DNA of 64,000 nt from Scatosoma sp045614565 (GCA_045614565.1 JAZLDG010000102.1:1-64000); one strand, 5' to 3'; shown: positions 1-8,729, counted from the stretch's first letter. Translations and numbers: made by a program. The notes: generated by a model from the sequence alone, not told the origin.

Positions 1-253
1 CTATCGCTAAAATTCGGCGACTGAAAATTGCTTCGCATCTTAAAACGCGTATTTTTGAGCTATTTTTTGCGAGAAGGAAGCAATAATACCGTCCGTATTA
101 TAATGACGACGAGCATAAAAGAGCCGAAAAGACGCTTTTAAGACAGGTTCGTTTTATTCCTTTATAGTATACCACGAATGCCCGCATTGTGTCAATTCAT
201 TTCACCTATTTTTTCTTGTGGAATATTTTACTCTTTTTGCGGACTTTGCGCCA
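1..253. other. Upstream intergenic region, no gene recognised
   Basis: No convincing reading frame, tRNA or known riboswitch is visible here. The stretch is AT-rich with scattered purine runs. Its left part may belong to the end of a gene or repeat that lies outside the window. Confidence 0.4.
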
Positions 254-282
254 TTGAAATTATAATAGAAATGTGATACAAT
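254..282 (+). promoter_or_regulatory. Sigma-A type promoter of the sugar operon
   Basis: TTGAAA (254-259) and TACAAT (277-282) are separated by 17 bases, 28 bases before the deacetylase start. A good ribosome binding site (AAAGGAG) follows. Confidence 0.6.
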
Positions 283-309
283 AAAACAAAAAAGGAGAAT
301 TTCAAAAAT

Positions 310-1014
310 ATGAGAATATTAGCGGTAGGCTGTCATCCCGACGACGTAGAAGTGGCTTGTTCGGGAACGCTTGCAAAATGCGTAAAGCGCGGCGATAAAG
401 TAATCGTGTGCCACGCTTCGAGCGGGAATTTGGGACACGTCGTAATTCCGCCGGACGAGCTCAAAATTATGCGCGCGGAAGAAGCGAGAAAGGCGGGCGC
501 AATGGCGGGGATCGAAGTCATTTACGGCGGCTTTGACGATTTGGAGATTTACGATAATAATAAAACGGCACGCGATAAAATGGTGGACGTTATTAAATAC
601 GCGAACCCCGACGTGATTATCACGCACGACCCCAACGACTATATGCCCGATCATACGGCGGTGTCGCGGCTCGTGTTCGACGCAAGTTTTACGGCGACGT
701 TGCCGAATTATAAGAGTAAATATAAAGACCCCGCAAAGCTCGTACCTATTTATTATATGGACACGTTGGCAGGCGTAGGATTTCAGCCCACTGATTACGT
801 AGACGTAACAGACGAAATCGATTTGAAAATTCAAATGCTCGAATGTCACGCAAGCCAGCTCGTTTGGATGCGCGAACACGACGGTATCGATTTTGCGGAT
901 ATGGTGAGAACTTGCTCCCGTTACCGCGGTTATCAATGCGGCGCGGAATACGCCGAAGCGTTTCGTCAATGCCAAGTATATTTGAAAGGTACGACCAAGC
1001 GTTTGTTGCCGTAA
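310..1014 (+). CDS. PIG-L (LmbE) family N-acetyl sugar deacetylase
   Basis: Zinc-dependent deacetylase of the PIG-L/LmbE fold, 234 aa, which removes acetyl from N-acetylglucosamine-type sugars or conjugates. The family motif HPDD is at residues 9-12 and the third metal ligand lies in PDHTAV (His115). No signal peptide is seen, so it should be cytoplasmic. The start is set by AAAGGAG about 12 bases upstream. It is followed by a 357-base gap holding a MITE and then by a NagB-like gene, a PfkB kinase and an aldolase. This order suggests it supplies a free amino sugar (or its phosphate) to that pathway. The exact substrate cannot be read; BshB-like or other PIG-L roles remain possible. Confidence 0.85.
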   Translation: MRILAVGCHPDDVEVACSGTLAKCVKRGDKVIVCHASSGNLGHVVIPPDELKIMRAEEARKAGAMAGIEVIYGGFDDLEIYDNNKTARDKMVDVIKYANPDVIITHDPNDYMPDHTAVSRLVFDASFTATLPNYKSKYKDPAKLVPIYYMDTLAGVGFQPTDYVDVTDEIDLKIQMLECHASQLVWMREHDGIDFADMVRTCSRYRGYQCGAEYAEAFRQCQVYLKGTTKRLLP

Positions 1015-1158
1015 AAGTAGCTAAAAGCATGAAAGTCAAATTATGCGTAATCGGCGCAACAAATCCGCTTGTTCTGCGATACGCTCCGTGGCGGTAAAAC
1101 GGATTATTTCTACGCCGACCGCGCGGTACAAGTGCAGGAAATTGTAGATAAGATTTAT

Positions 1159-1332
1159 GGCTCTGTCGCAACACTCTGTTGATTTTTGACGGAAAAACGC
1201 CGCGAAATCCTACGCAAAACACGCGGTTACATACCACAGTGGGTATGCGCCCTTGTGTGTTTGCTTGCCTTTCTTGCATTTTTTTCGTCAAATCGTGCAA
1301 AGCACTAATCAACAGTTTATTGTGACATAGCC
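1159..1332. mobile_element. MITE copy 1, hairpin-forming, with 8-bp target duplication
   Basis: A 174-bp element without coding capacity. Its ends are imperfect inverted repeats of 26 bp (21 of 26 match); the left end begins GGCTCTGTCGCAACA. It is flanked by AGATTTAT (1151-1158) and AAATTTAT (1333-1340), an 8-bp duplication with one mismatch. Internally almost the whole element folds on itself: CATACC and GGTATG at the centre, then GCAAAACAC with GTGTGTTTGC, then GATTTTTGAC with GTCAAATC. The 110-base core (1179-1288) matches copy 2 at 9921-10030 without gaps and with 9 differences. GG-starting ends and 8-bp duplications are typical of IS6- and IS1595-type transposition, but no transposase is present here. 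Confidence 0.88.
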
Positions 1333-1371
1333 AAATTTATAACGAAAATTAAAAAAAGGAGATATATTATT

Positions 1372-2319
1372 ATGAACTTTAATTCGACGGTAAAGGGTAG
1401 CGCGTTAGAAGGCTTTTATCCCGCAGGTTGGGATTTCGACAAGATCGACGCTTGCATCGACGCTCCCGAAAAGGTAACGGAAAGACAGGCGTTTTGGAAC
1501 AAGGACTTCACACCTGTACAATGCGAAGGTCTTGCGGAATTTGAAACGTATATGGGTCACGAAATCGCAATGCAAATCAAGCTGGCGAAGGAGAGAAAGG
1601 AACAAATCGCGTTTATTTTGCCCGTAGGTCCTATGGGTATGTATAAATGGGTAGTTTATTTCTTGAAAGAATGGAAAGTTGCTTGTGACCACGTACATAC
1701 GTTCAATATGGACGAATGGGCGGACAGCGAAGGGAACACGCTTGCTCCCGACAATACGGGCGCATTCCAGTACGCAATGGAACAAGCGCTTTTCAACCCG
1801 CTTGGCGAGTTGACCGTTCCCAAAACGCAAAGAAACTTTGCAACAAAAGAAAACTTGCCCACCTACGCGGATAAAATCGCCGCACTCAAAAAAGCGGGCG
1901 CAAAACTTGTGCTCGTATATGGTATCGGCAGAATGTGCCATATCGCGTTCTGGGAACCCCAGTTCGCAGGCGAATACGCGAGCGAAGAAGAATGGAAGAA
2001 ACAAACGCATAGAATTGCGGCGAAAATCCATCCTTTGACGGTAGAACAAAACGCGTACACGAGCTTCAAATCGAGAACGACGCTCGTGCCTTGCCGCGCA
2101 AATACGATCGGCCCCGGCTTGTTCTTGCAAGCGGATTACGCTATCGGCGGTGCGGACGGTACGCTTGGTCGCGGTATGCAATGGCAGGGTATGTCCCTTT
2201 GGATGACGCTCCGCCACGGTGCAACACCTTGGATTACGTCGTCGTATATCCCTACGCTTGCGGGTAAATTGTTCTTCTTGAAAGACCTTGCAGGACCGCT
2301 CGTTGCGGAATGTAACTAA
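1372..2319 (+). CDS. NagB/RpiA-fold glucosamine-6-phosphate deaminase-like isomerase
   Basis: A 315-aa protein related to glucosamine-6-phosphate deaminase/isomerase. FNMDEW (residues 112-117) corresponds to the FNxDEY motif that carries the catalytic Asp72 of NagB. GIGRMCHIAFWEP (184-196) corresponds to GxGNDGHIAFNEP. His190 and Glu195 match the ring-opening relay, but the relay Asp141 is Met188 here. The protein is also longer than NagB (about 240-270 aa). It may be an isomerase or deaminase acting on a different substrate. AAAGGAG precedes the start, and the kinase begins one base after its stop. Family confidence is high, but the reaction is uncertain. Confidence 0.75.
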   Translation: MNFNSTVKGSALEGFYPAGWDFDKIDACIDAPEKVTERQAFWNKDFTPVQCEGLAEFETYMGHEIAMQIKLAKERKEQIAFILPVGPMGMYKWVVYFLKEWKVACDHVHTFNMDEWADSEGNTLAPDNTGAFQYAMEQALFNPLGELTVPKTQRNFATKENLPTYADKIAALKKAGAKLVLVYGIGRMCHIAFWEPQFAGEYASEEEWKKQTHRIAAKIHPLTVEQNAYTSFKSRTTLVPCRANTIGPGLFLQADYAIGGADGTLGRGMQWQGMSLWMTLRHGATPWITSSYIPTLAGKLFFLKDLAGPLVAECN

Positions 2320-2320
2320 T

Positions 2321-3283
2321 ATGAAAAAGGGTATAGCGGTTGCGGGAAGTATTCTCGTCGATAATATAAACGAAATTTCCGCGTATCCGAGCTCTGGCGA
2401 GCTTACGCAAATCCATCGCGTCAGTAAAGCGGTGGGCGGTTGCGTGCCCAACGACAGCGTAGACTTAAAACGTATGGACAACGCTCTCACCGTGAAAGCG
2501 GTGGGGCGGGTCGGTATGGACGAAAACGGTGAGTTTTTGAAAGCGACGCTTGCAAGCTACGGCGTGGATACGAGCGGGATTAAAACTTGCGACGAAAAAA
2601 CGAGTTTTACCGAAGTAATGAGCATTACGGGCGGTCAGCGTACCTTTTTCACTTACGCAGGCGCGAGTGCGAGCTTTGGCGTGGATGATATTGATTTTGA
2701 AACGCTCGACGTGGATATGTTGCACCTTGGGTATTTTTTGCTGTTGGACAAAGTGGATAACGGTGACGGCGTAAAAATCTTGAAAAAGGCGCAAGAATAC
2801 GGCGTGAAAACGTCCATTGATCTCGTCAGCGAAAATTCCGAGCGGTATCGGCTTGTATTGCCTTGTCTTGCGTATACGGACAATTTAATCGTCAACGAAA
2901 CGGAAGCGGGAAAATTAGCGGGAATAGAACCGACGAACGAAAATTTACGCGCAATCGCGGAGAAATTGAAATCGTACGGGGTTAAGGAACGCGTGATTAT
3001 TCACACGCCTACGCTTGGCGTATGCTTGTCCGAAAACGGTTTTACCTGCGTGCCTTCGTACGAGCTTCCCGACGGCTTTATCAAAGGCACGACGGGCGCG
3101 GGCGACGCGTTTTGTTCGGGCGCGTTACTTCAAATCTATCGCGGTGCGACGGACGAAGAAATTCTTGCGTTTGCTTCCGCGGCGGCGGTGGCGGCTTTGT
3201 CGAGCGCGGACGCCGTGAGCGGTATGCGGAGTGTAAGCGAGATTAAAGAACTTTGTAAAAATTTGAAAAGGAAAGAATTATGA
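2321..3283 (+). CDS. PfkB family sugar kinase
   Basis: Ribokinase/PfkB-fold kinase, 320 aa, phosphorylating a sugar or sugar phosphate with ATP. The C-terminal signature TTGAGDAFCSGAL (about residues 257-269) contains the anion hole and the catalytic Asp. The N-terminal glycine motif is partly degenerate (VGGCVPND where GGxxxN is usual). The ATG at 2321 was chosen because it follows the previous stop by one base and starts at the conserved first strand (KKGIAVAGS). An earlier in-frame start would lie inside the upstream gene. No strong ribosome binding site is visible, so translational coupling is likely. It overlaps the aldolase by ATGA and probably makes the bisphosphate that the aldolase splits. 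Confidence 0.88.
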   Translation: MKKGIAVAGSILVDNINEISAYPSSGELTQIHRVSKAVGGCVPNDSVDLKRMDNALTVKAVGRVGMDENGEFLKATLASYGVDTSGIKTCDEKTSFTEVMSITGGQRTFFTYAGASASFGVDDIDFETLDVDMLHLGYFLLLDKVDNGDGVKILKKAQEYGVKTSIDLVSENSERYRLVLPCLAYTDNLIVNETEAGKLAGIEPTNENLRAIAEKLKSYGVKERVIIHTPTLGVCLSENGFTCVPSYELPDGFIKGTTGAGDAFCSGALLQIYRGATDEEILAFASAAAVAALSSADAVSGMRSVSEIKELCKNLKRKEL

Positions 3284-4131
3284 TTGTAAACTTAAAAGAA
3301 ATATTAAAAATAGCGGAAACGGATAAAAATGCAATCGGTATGTTCAACGCGACGGGCTTTGATAGCTTGCAAGCGGTAATCGGCGCGGCGGAAGAATTAA
3401 ATCAGCCCGTCATTATCGCGCACGCGGAAGTGCATAACGTTTACAACGATATCTCTATGGTAGGACCTGCGATGGTTGCGGTTGCGCAAGCGGCGAAAGT
3501 ACCCGTATGCGTACATTTGGACCACGGCACGTCGCTCGATATGGTCTATAAAGCGTTGCGGCTTGGGTTTACGTCCGTTATGATGGACGCGTCCGCGCTT
3601 CCCTACGAAGAGAATTTGCGTTTGACGAAAATGATTACCGAAGCGGCGCACGCAATGGACGTGAGTGTAGAAGCGGAGCTTGGAAGACTTGTTACGGGCG
3701 AAGCGGGCAGCGGCGAAGAAATGAAAGGCGCGAACGCGGAAGATTTCTATACCCGTCCCGACGAAGCGGAAGCGTTTTGCAAGGCTACGGGCATCGACGC
3801 GCTTGCGATTGCGTTCGGTACGGCGCACGGTTTTTATAACGCGCAACCCAAGCTCGATTTTGACGTAGTAAAAAATTGTGCGAAAGCGACGGGATTGCCG
3901 CTCGTAATGCACGGCGGTAGCGGCGTGAGCGAAGAAGGCTTCAAAAAATCGATCGCGAACGGTATTCGCAAAATCAATTACTATTCGTATATGTCCAAAG
4001 CAGGATATACGGCGGCGAAAGCGGCGATTGAAGCGGGAAATACCAGCTATTTGCACGACGTAGAATACGCGGCGATGCAAGCGATGAAAGAAGACGTGAA
4101 AAAGGCGATTAAGGTCTTTTCGGCAAAATAA
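3280..4131 (+). CDS. Class II ketose-bisphosphate aldolase (Fba/GatY/KbaY family)
   Basis: Zinc-dependent class II aldolase, 283 aa, that cleaves a ketose 1,6-bisphosphate (fructose or tagatose type) into glycerone phosphate and an aldehyde. Zinc and catalytic residues are visible: HLDHG (79-83, catalytic Asp81 and ligand His82), VEAELG (130-135), GTAHG (His183) and MHGGSG (His211). The length fits GatY/KbaY. It overlaps the kinase by four bases (ATGA). The preceding deacetylase, isomerase and kinase make this the last step of a short operon resembling the Aga (N-acetylgalactosamine) route. Whether the substrate is tagatose, fructose or another ketose cannot be told from sequence. Confidence 0.88.
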   Translation: MIVNLKEILKIAETDKNAIGMFNATGFDSLQAVIGAAEELNQPVIIAHAEVHNVYNDISMVGPAMVAVAQAAKVPVCVHLDHGTSLDMVYKALRLGFTSVMMDASALPYEENLRLTKMITEAAHAMDVSVEAELGRLVTGEAGSGEEMKGANAEDFYTRPDEAEAFCKATGIDALAIAFGTAHGFYNAQPKLDFDVVKNCAKATGLPLVMHGGSGVSEEGFKKSIANGIRKINYYSYMSKAGYTAAKAAIEAGNTSYLHDVEYAAMQAMKEDVKKAIKVFSAK

Positions 4132-4184
4132 AATCAAGTAAAAAAAGAGAAAACGGGATTTCATTCGCGTTTGCGCTTTTTTTG

Positions 4185-4976
4185 TTAATCCGTTTTGCGT
4201 TGTATGTATTCCACGACGGTGTAATCACTGAACGAAGATTTTTCTAATAAAAAGTTGTATACCTTTTCCCGCAGATTGATTTGCGCTTGCTTGCCCGTCA
4301 AGCCTTCGTCGGGATAAATAGGATCGCTTACGTATACGGTAACGTTGGCTTTGCGAAACCACGATAAAAACCCTTTGGGCTTGGAATACGCCGTGAAAAA
4401 AGCGACGACGGGCGCCCCCAAGCGTACGGGGTAGGCAAAGGGCGTGCTTTCAAAGGGGCGCACGCCCGTATAGTAGGGCCAAATATGTGCTTCGGGATAG
4501 ACGGTTACGTTGTTTTTTTCAGCTTCCGTTTGGACGGCGTTCAAAAACGCTTTCATTCCGCTCCGCTTGGTCGGTACGGGGATTGCGCCCAGCATTTGCA
4601 CGAGCGTTTTTAAGCCTTTAATGGATACCGTATCCGCGGATACTACAATTTTATTTCGTGTTGGAAAGGAAATTAAATTCGGGGTGAACGCGTCGATAAA
4701 GCCTGAGTGATTACCGAACAAAAAACAAGGCTTACCCGCTTTTCTAACGCCTTTTCGGTTGACGAACTTGACTTGCAATAAAACGACCGTATAAAACCAA
4801 ACCAACGGTATTGCGATTACGTAATAGACGATCCACGCAAAAAATCGCCAAATCGGATTTTTGCGGACGTAGGGGAAGCTTTCGTCGACTTGCGTTGTGC
4901 AAATGCTCGTGCCTGCAAAATCGTCGCGCAACGGATCGTCGTAATAGACGGTTTTTTTAGGAACGGCTTTTCTCAT
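4185..4976 (-). CDS. PlsC-like 1-acyl-glycerol-3-phosphate acyltransferase
   Basis: Membrane-associated acyltransferase of the PlsC family, 263 aa. The HX4D catalytic motif is NHSGFID (89-95). The second block, usually FPEGTRS, is VYPEAHIWPYYTG (159-171), a diverged form. A hydrophobic segment at about 44-70 probably anchors it in the membrane. It overlaps the upstream glycosyltransferase by 20 bases on the same strand, so the pair is one operon, likely making or remodelling a glycolipid or phospholipid. The diverged second motif means the acyl acceptor may not be lysophosphatidate. Confidence 0.85.
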   Translation of the reverse strand: MRKAVPKKTVYYDDPLRDDFAGTSICTTQVDESFPYVRKNPIWRFFAWIVYYVIAIPLVWFYTVVLLQVKFVNRKGVRKAGKPCFLFGNHSGFIDAFTPNLISFPTRNKIVVSADTVSIKGLKTLVQMLGAIPVPTKRSGMKAFLNAVQTEAEKNNVTVYPEAHIWPYYTGVRPFESTPFAYPVRLGAPVVAFFTAYSKPKGFLSWFRKANVTVYVSDPIYPDEGLTGKQAQINLREKVYNFLLEKSSFSDYTVVEYIQRKTD

Positions 4977-6102
4977 GACGGATCTCCAAAATCATTTCTT
5001 CCATGCGCTTCATACACTCGTCTTGTCGAAAAGCGCCGGCGTTTTCCAAATACCGTTTTTCGTATTCGGCGCGTTCTTGCGGGTGTTCTATCCAGTAATC
5101 GATAACTTTGGCAAGACTTTTTGGATTGCGGTTTTGAAAGATACATTTATCGTCTAACGCAAATGCTTTCGTTGCGGAAAGGCGAGAGTTGGATACCACC
5201 GTCAATTTGCCGCACGCTACCGCTTCCAAGCAGGAAATACCTTCTAACTCAAACTCCGCAGGGTGAACGTACATATCGGCATAGTTCAAAACGTCGATAA
5301 TTTCCGTTCGTGAATAAAACTTGAAAATAGGATATACGGGTAACTTTTTCGCTAATTTTTTATAGGCTTTTTCCTTAACGCCCTGCCCGCCTAAAATAAG
5401 CTGAATTTCATTCGCGTGCTTGGATAAACCGACTGCTCGAATGAGTGTATCTTGCGATTTTTCGCGGGCGTATCTTCCCGTTGACAGAATGATAAATTTC
5501 CCTTTTAACGCTTCGGGGCGTTCTGCCGTCCGCTTTTGCACGTATTCGTGTACGCCGTTGGAAATCACGTAACCGTTCGTGGAGTGCTTTACGGTGTTTT
5601 CAAAGGTTTGCCGAATGAAATCGGTAGGGTAGTGTACGCCGTCTACGAAACGATAGAAATGCTGATATACGTAACGATACACCGCTTTGTTTAGCCAACG
5701 GACACGATTTAACTTCAAATAGGAAGTTAAATTTTCCGCTTGCATATGAAAGCCTGCCGTTACGGAAATTCCTGCTTTTTTTGCTATTTTTAAGGTACAC
5801 GTGCCTAACCCGAACGGCAACATAATATGCGCGTGATCCGCGCCGTCTAACGCGGCGGATACGACGTCTTCTTGCGGTTTTGACAACGTAACGCCTACCT
5901 TTTTTACGTACGCGTCTAAAAGTTTTCCAAAGTGGAGATTGTCCACGACGTAGTAGCCCTCTATCCCTTTTTTGTCTTGGTCGGGGCACAATACGCGGAC
6001 GGTATGTCCCTGCGCTTTTAAGTAGCGTATTAAATTCATAGAAGCTATGGTCGTGCCGTTGTTTTCTTCACCGAGCACGTCACAAACCACCGTTATAACC
6101 AT
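4957..6102 (-). CDS. GT4 family glycosyltransferase, probably glycolipid synthesis
   Basis: Retaining GT-B glycosyltransferase, 381 aa. The N-terminal domain has the acceptor loop GEENNGTTIAS (11-21). The C-terminal domain has the donor-site EX7E block in FELEGISCLEAVACG. The protein resembles diacylglycerol glucosyltransferase-like GT4 enzymes of Firmicutes, which transfer a hexose from UDP- or GDP-sugar to a membrane lipid. Coupling with the PlsC-like gene supports a membrane lipid role. An operator-like palindrome covers its promoter, so expression is probably repressed under some condition. Donor and acceptor are not identifiable. Confidence 0.82.
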   Translation of the reverse strand: MVITVVCDVLGEENNGTTIASMNLIRYLKAQGHTVRVLCPDQDKKGIEGYYVVDNLHFGKLLDAYVKKVGVTLSKPQEDVVSAALDGADHAHIMLPFGLGTCTLKIAKKAGISVTAGFHMQAENLTSYLKLNRVRWLNKAVYRYVYQHFYRFVDGVHYPTDFIRQTFENTVKHSTNGYVISNGVHEYVQKRTAERPEALKGKFIILSTGRYAREKSQDTLIRAVGLSKHANEIQLILGGQGVKEKAYKKLAKKLPVYPIFKFYSRTEIIDVLNYADMYVHPAEFELEGISCLEAVACGKLTVVSNSRLSATKAFALDDKCIFQNRNPKSLAKVIDYWIEHPQERAEYEKRYLENAGAFRQDECMKRMEEMILEIRHEKSRS

Positions 6103-6137
6103 TTTTTTCTCCTATATGTCATATTTTTTTATGATTT

Positions 6138-6157
6138 TGTCATATATATGTATGACA
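6138..6157. promoter_or_regulatory. Operator-like palindrome over the glycosyltransferase promoter
   Basis: TGTCATA, six bases, then TATGACA form a perfect 7-bp inverted repeat. It starts at the -10 box and runs over the expected transcription start. A third half-site, TGTCATA, lies at 6117-6123 close to the ribosome binding site. This is what a repressor site would look like; the regulator is unknown. Confidence 0.55.
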
Positions 6158-6185
6158 TTTTAACATAATATGGAAAAAAAGTCAA
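6157..6185 (-). promoter_or_regulatory. Promoter of the glycosyltransferase-acyltransferase operon
   Basis: On the minus strand TTGACT (6185-6180) and TAAAAT (6162-6157) are 17 bases apart, downstream of the leuS terminator. Confidence 0.6.
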
Positions 6186-6232
6186 AGATAAAACGGCAAA
6201 AAAAAGGAATTTTTATAAAAAGAATTTTGACG

Positions 6233-6275
6233 AAAATAAAATCCGCTCCAAAAGTTTTTTCTTTTGAAGCGGATT
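6233..6275 (-). terminator. Intrinsic terminator of leuS
   Basis: A 15-bp arm AATCCGCTTCAAAAG pairs with CTTTTGGAGCGGATT around a six-base loop, with one mismatch, followed on the minus strand by TTATTTTC. Confidence 0.85.
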
Positions 6276-6293
6276 AGAGTATTAAGATATTTT

Positions 6294-8729
6294 TTAGCCG
6301 ACGATTAAATTCACTAAACGGCCTTTGACGATAATGCACTTCTTCACCGTCTTGCCTGCGATTTGTTCGGCAATTTCGGGTTGCGCCGTAACCGTAGCTT
6401 GGATTTCTTCGTCCGTAAGACCTTTCGCGATCATCATTTTCGCTTTAATCTTGCTGTTGATTTGAACGGCGTATTCCGTTTCGTCTTGAATAAGCGCTTG
6501 TTCGTTGACAAGTGGATAGCTTTCCAAGAATACGCTTTCCTTGTGTCCTGCGATTTCCCATAATTCTTCGGCGAAGTGGGGGGCAAACGGCGCGAGTATA
6601 CGGATAAGATCATCGATACATTGCGTATAGAACGTTACGTTCTTTTCCGCGGTTTCGTTGTCGTATTTTTGGATTGCGTTCACGTATTCCATAATACGGG
6701 CAACGGAAGTGTTGAACGAGAATACTTCCACGTCGCGCGTGATACATTTAACGGCGTAGTTTTTCGCGTAGTCGAGTGCTTTTTCCGCTGCGCGGATTTC
6801 GGTTACGCCGTGCTTTTCGGTCAACGCTTTGCGTACGATTCTTTCTACGCGGTCGATAAATTTCGCAACCGATTTAATCCCGTCGTCGTTCCAAGGACCG
6901 CCTTCGGTATAGCTGAAACCGAACATAAGATACAAACGGAAAATATCCGAACCGTATTCGTCGATATACACGTCGGGAGAGATGACGTTGCCGTGGGATT
7001 TACTCATACGGTTTCCGTCAGGCCCTAAAATAATACCTTGGTGTACGAGCCGTTTGAACGGTTCGTTGAAATTTACGTAACCCATATCGCGTAACGCTTT
7101 GGTAATGAAACGCGCGTACAAAAGGTGCATACAAGCGTGTTCCGAACCGCCTACGTAAACGTCTACGGGTAACATTTTATTGATAATTTCGGGCGAGAAC
7201 GCCTGTTTGTCGTTGTGTGCGTCCGCGTAACGGAAATGATACCAGCTCGAACATACGAAAGTATCCAACGTATCGGGGTCACGGCTCGCTTTGCCACCGC
7301 ATTTGGGGCAATGACAGCTCATAAAGCCTTCGTGGGAAGCAAGGGGGGATTTTCCCGTAGGACGGAATTCCACGTCGTAAGGAAGCTTGACGGGCAAATC
7401 CTTTTCAGGAACGGGTACGACGCCGCATTTTTCGCAATGGATCATAGGAATGGGCGCGCCCCAGTAGCGTTGACGGGACACCGACCAGTCGCGCAAACGG
7501 TAGTTGACCTTTTTGCCGCCTTTGCCGATTTTCGTTAAATGCACGGCGATCGCATTGCGGGCTTCGTCTCCCGAAAGTCCGTCAAATTCGCCGCTGTTTA
7601 CCAAAATACCGTCTTCGCAATAGGGGAGCAAGGTTTCTCCGCCTACCTTTTGAATAACCTGCGTGATAGGCAAACCGTATTTGGTCGCAAAAGCGTAGTC
7701 GCGCTCGTCGTGCGCGGCAACCGCCATAACCGCGCCCGTACCGTAGGAATACAAAACGTAATCGGCAAGGTAAATAGGCACTTTTTTGTTGGTTAAGGGA
7801 TGAATAGCGTACGCGCCCGTGAATACGCCCGTCTTTTCACGCGCGGTGGAAAGACGATCGATATCGTTTGCTTCGGCTGCGTAGCGTACGTACGCGTCGA
7901 TAGCTTCCGCTTGTTCGGGATGCGCGGCTTTGAGCTTTTCCACGAGCGGATGCTCGGGAGCAAGCACGACGTAATTTACGCCGAATACGGTGTCGGGACG
8001 GGTGGTAAATACGGTGATTTCATCGCCCGTTTCACAGTCGAAATGGATTTCGCAGCCCGTGGATTTGCCGATCCAGTTCTTTTGCATAAGCTTGGTCTTT
8101 TCGGGCCAGTCGATTTCGTCTAAATCGTCCAGCAATTCTTCGGCGTAATCGGTGATTTTGAAAAACCATTGCGTCATATCCTTACGGAGTACGACGTCGC
8201 TGCAGCGCTCGCATTTGCCGTCGATAACCTGTTCGTTTGCAAGCACCGTTTCGCAGGAAGGACACCAGTTGACAAGGGCTTCCTTTCTGTAAGCAAGTCC
8301 TTTCTTGTAAAGCTGTAAAAACAGCCATTGCGTCCACTTGTAATAGTTTTCTTCGCAAGTTTTAATTTCCGCTGACCAGTCGAAATGCGCGCCCATATTG
8401 CGGAGCTGGCGTTCCATCGTTTCAATGTTCTTTTCGGTGGAGTCTTTGGGGTGAATACCCGTTTTAATGGCGTAATTTTCCGCGGGCAAACCGAACGCGT
8501 CGAAGCCCATAGGCTGGAACACTTCAAAGCCTTGCATTTTCTTAAACCGCGCGTAGGAATCGGTAGGACCGTAGTTGTACCAGTGTCCGACGTGGAGTTT
8601 CGCGCCCGAAGGATAAGAGAACATTTCTAAAACGTATAATTTCTTGTCTACGTTTTTCTTGTTGAAATTGTGCAGCTTACTCTTTTCCCATTTGGCTTGC
8701 CATTTACTTTCGATGGATTTCATATCCAT
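6294..8729 (-). CDS. leuS: Leucine-tRNA ligase
   Basis: Class I aminoacyl-tRNA synthetase, 811 aa, charging tRNA-Leu in the cytoplasm. The HIGH motif is HVGH (46-49) and KMSKS appears as RMSKS (about residue 575). Between them lie a Cys4 zinc module (CPSC...CERC) and the CP1 editing domain (TTRPDT motif). The length is normal for bacterial LeuRS. The ribosome binding site GGAGG lies 8 to 12 bases before the ATG at 8729. The leader is short and shows no T-box motif, unlike thrS. It is divergent from the ytxC-like gene. Confidence 0.97.
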   Translation of the reverse strand: MDMKSIESKWQAKWEKSKLHNFNKKNVDKKLYVLEMFSYPSGAKLHVGHWYNYGPTDSYARFKKMQGFEVFQPMGFDAFGLPAENYAIKTGIHPKDSTEKNIETMERQLRNMGAHFDWSAEIKTCEENYYKWTQWLFLQLYKKGLAYRKEALVNWCPSCETVLANEQVIDGKCERCSDVVLRKDMTQWFFKITDYAEELLDDLDEIDWPEKTKLMQKNWIGKSTGCEIHFDCETGDEITVFTTRPDTVFGVNYVVLAPEHPLVEKLKAAHPEQAEAIDAYVRYAAEANDIDRLSTAREKTGVFTGAYAIHPLTNKKVPIYLADYVLYSYGTGAVMAVAAHDERDYAFATKYGLPITQVIQKVGGETLLPYCEDGILVNSGEFDGLSGDEARNAIAVHLTKIGKGGKKVNYRLRDWSVSRQRYWGAPIPMIHCEKCGVVPVPEKDLPVKLPYDVEFRPTGKSPLASHEGFMSCHCPKCGGKASRDPDTLDTFVCSSWYHFRYADAHNDKQAFSPEIINKMLPVDVYVGGSEHACMHLLYARFITKALRDMGYVNFNEPFKRLVHQGIILGPDGNRMSKSHGNVISPDVYIDEYGSDIFRLYLMFGFSYTEGGPWNDDGIKSVAKFIDRVERIVRKALTEKHGVTEIRAAEKALDYAKNYAVKCITRDVEVFSFNTSVARIMEYVNAIQKYDNETAEKNVTFYTQCIDDLIRILAPFAPHFAEELWEIAGHKESVFLESYPLVNEQALIQDETEYAVQINSKIKAKMMIAKGLTDEEIQATVTAQPEIAEQIAGKTVKKCIIVKGRLVNLIVG

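Noticed and set aside
319..975. Long minus-strand frame opposite the deacetylase
   Set aside because: It lies fully opposite a gene with clear PIG-L motifs, has no ribosome binding site and encodes a low-complexity basic protein. The same holds for the long antisense frames under leuS, thrS, the ATPase and gdhA.
4132..4184. Bidirectional terminator between aldolase and acyltransferase genes
   Set aside because: T-runs exist, but no stable stem could be paired; left unannotated.
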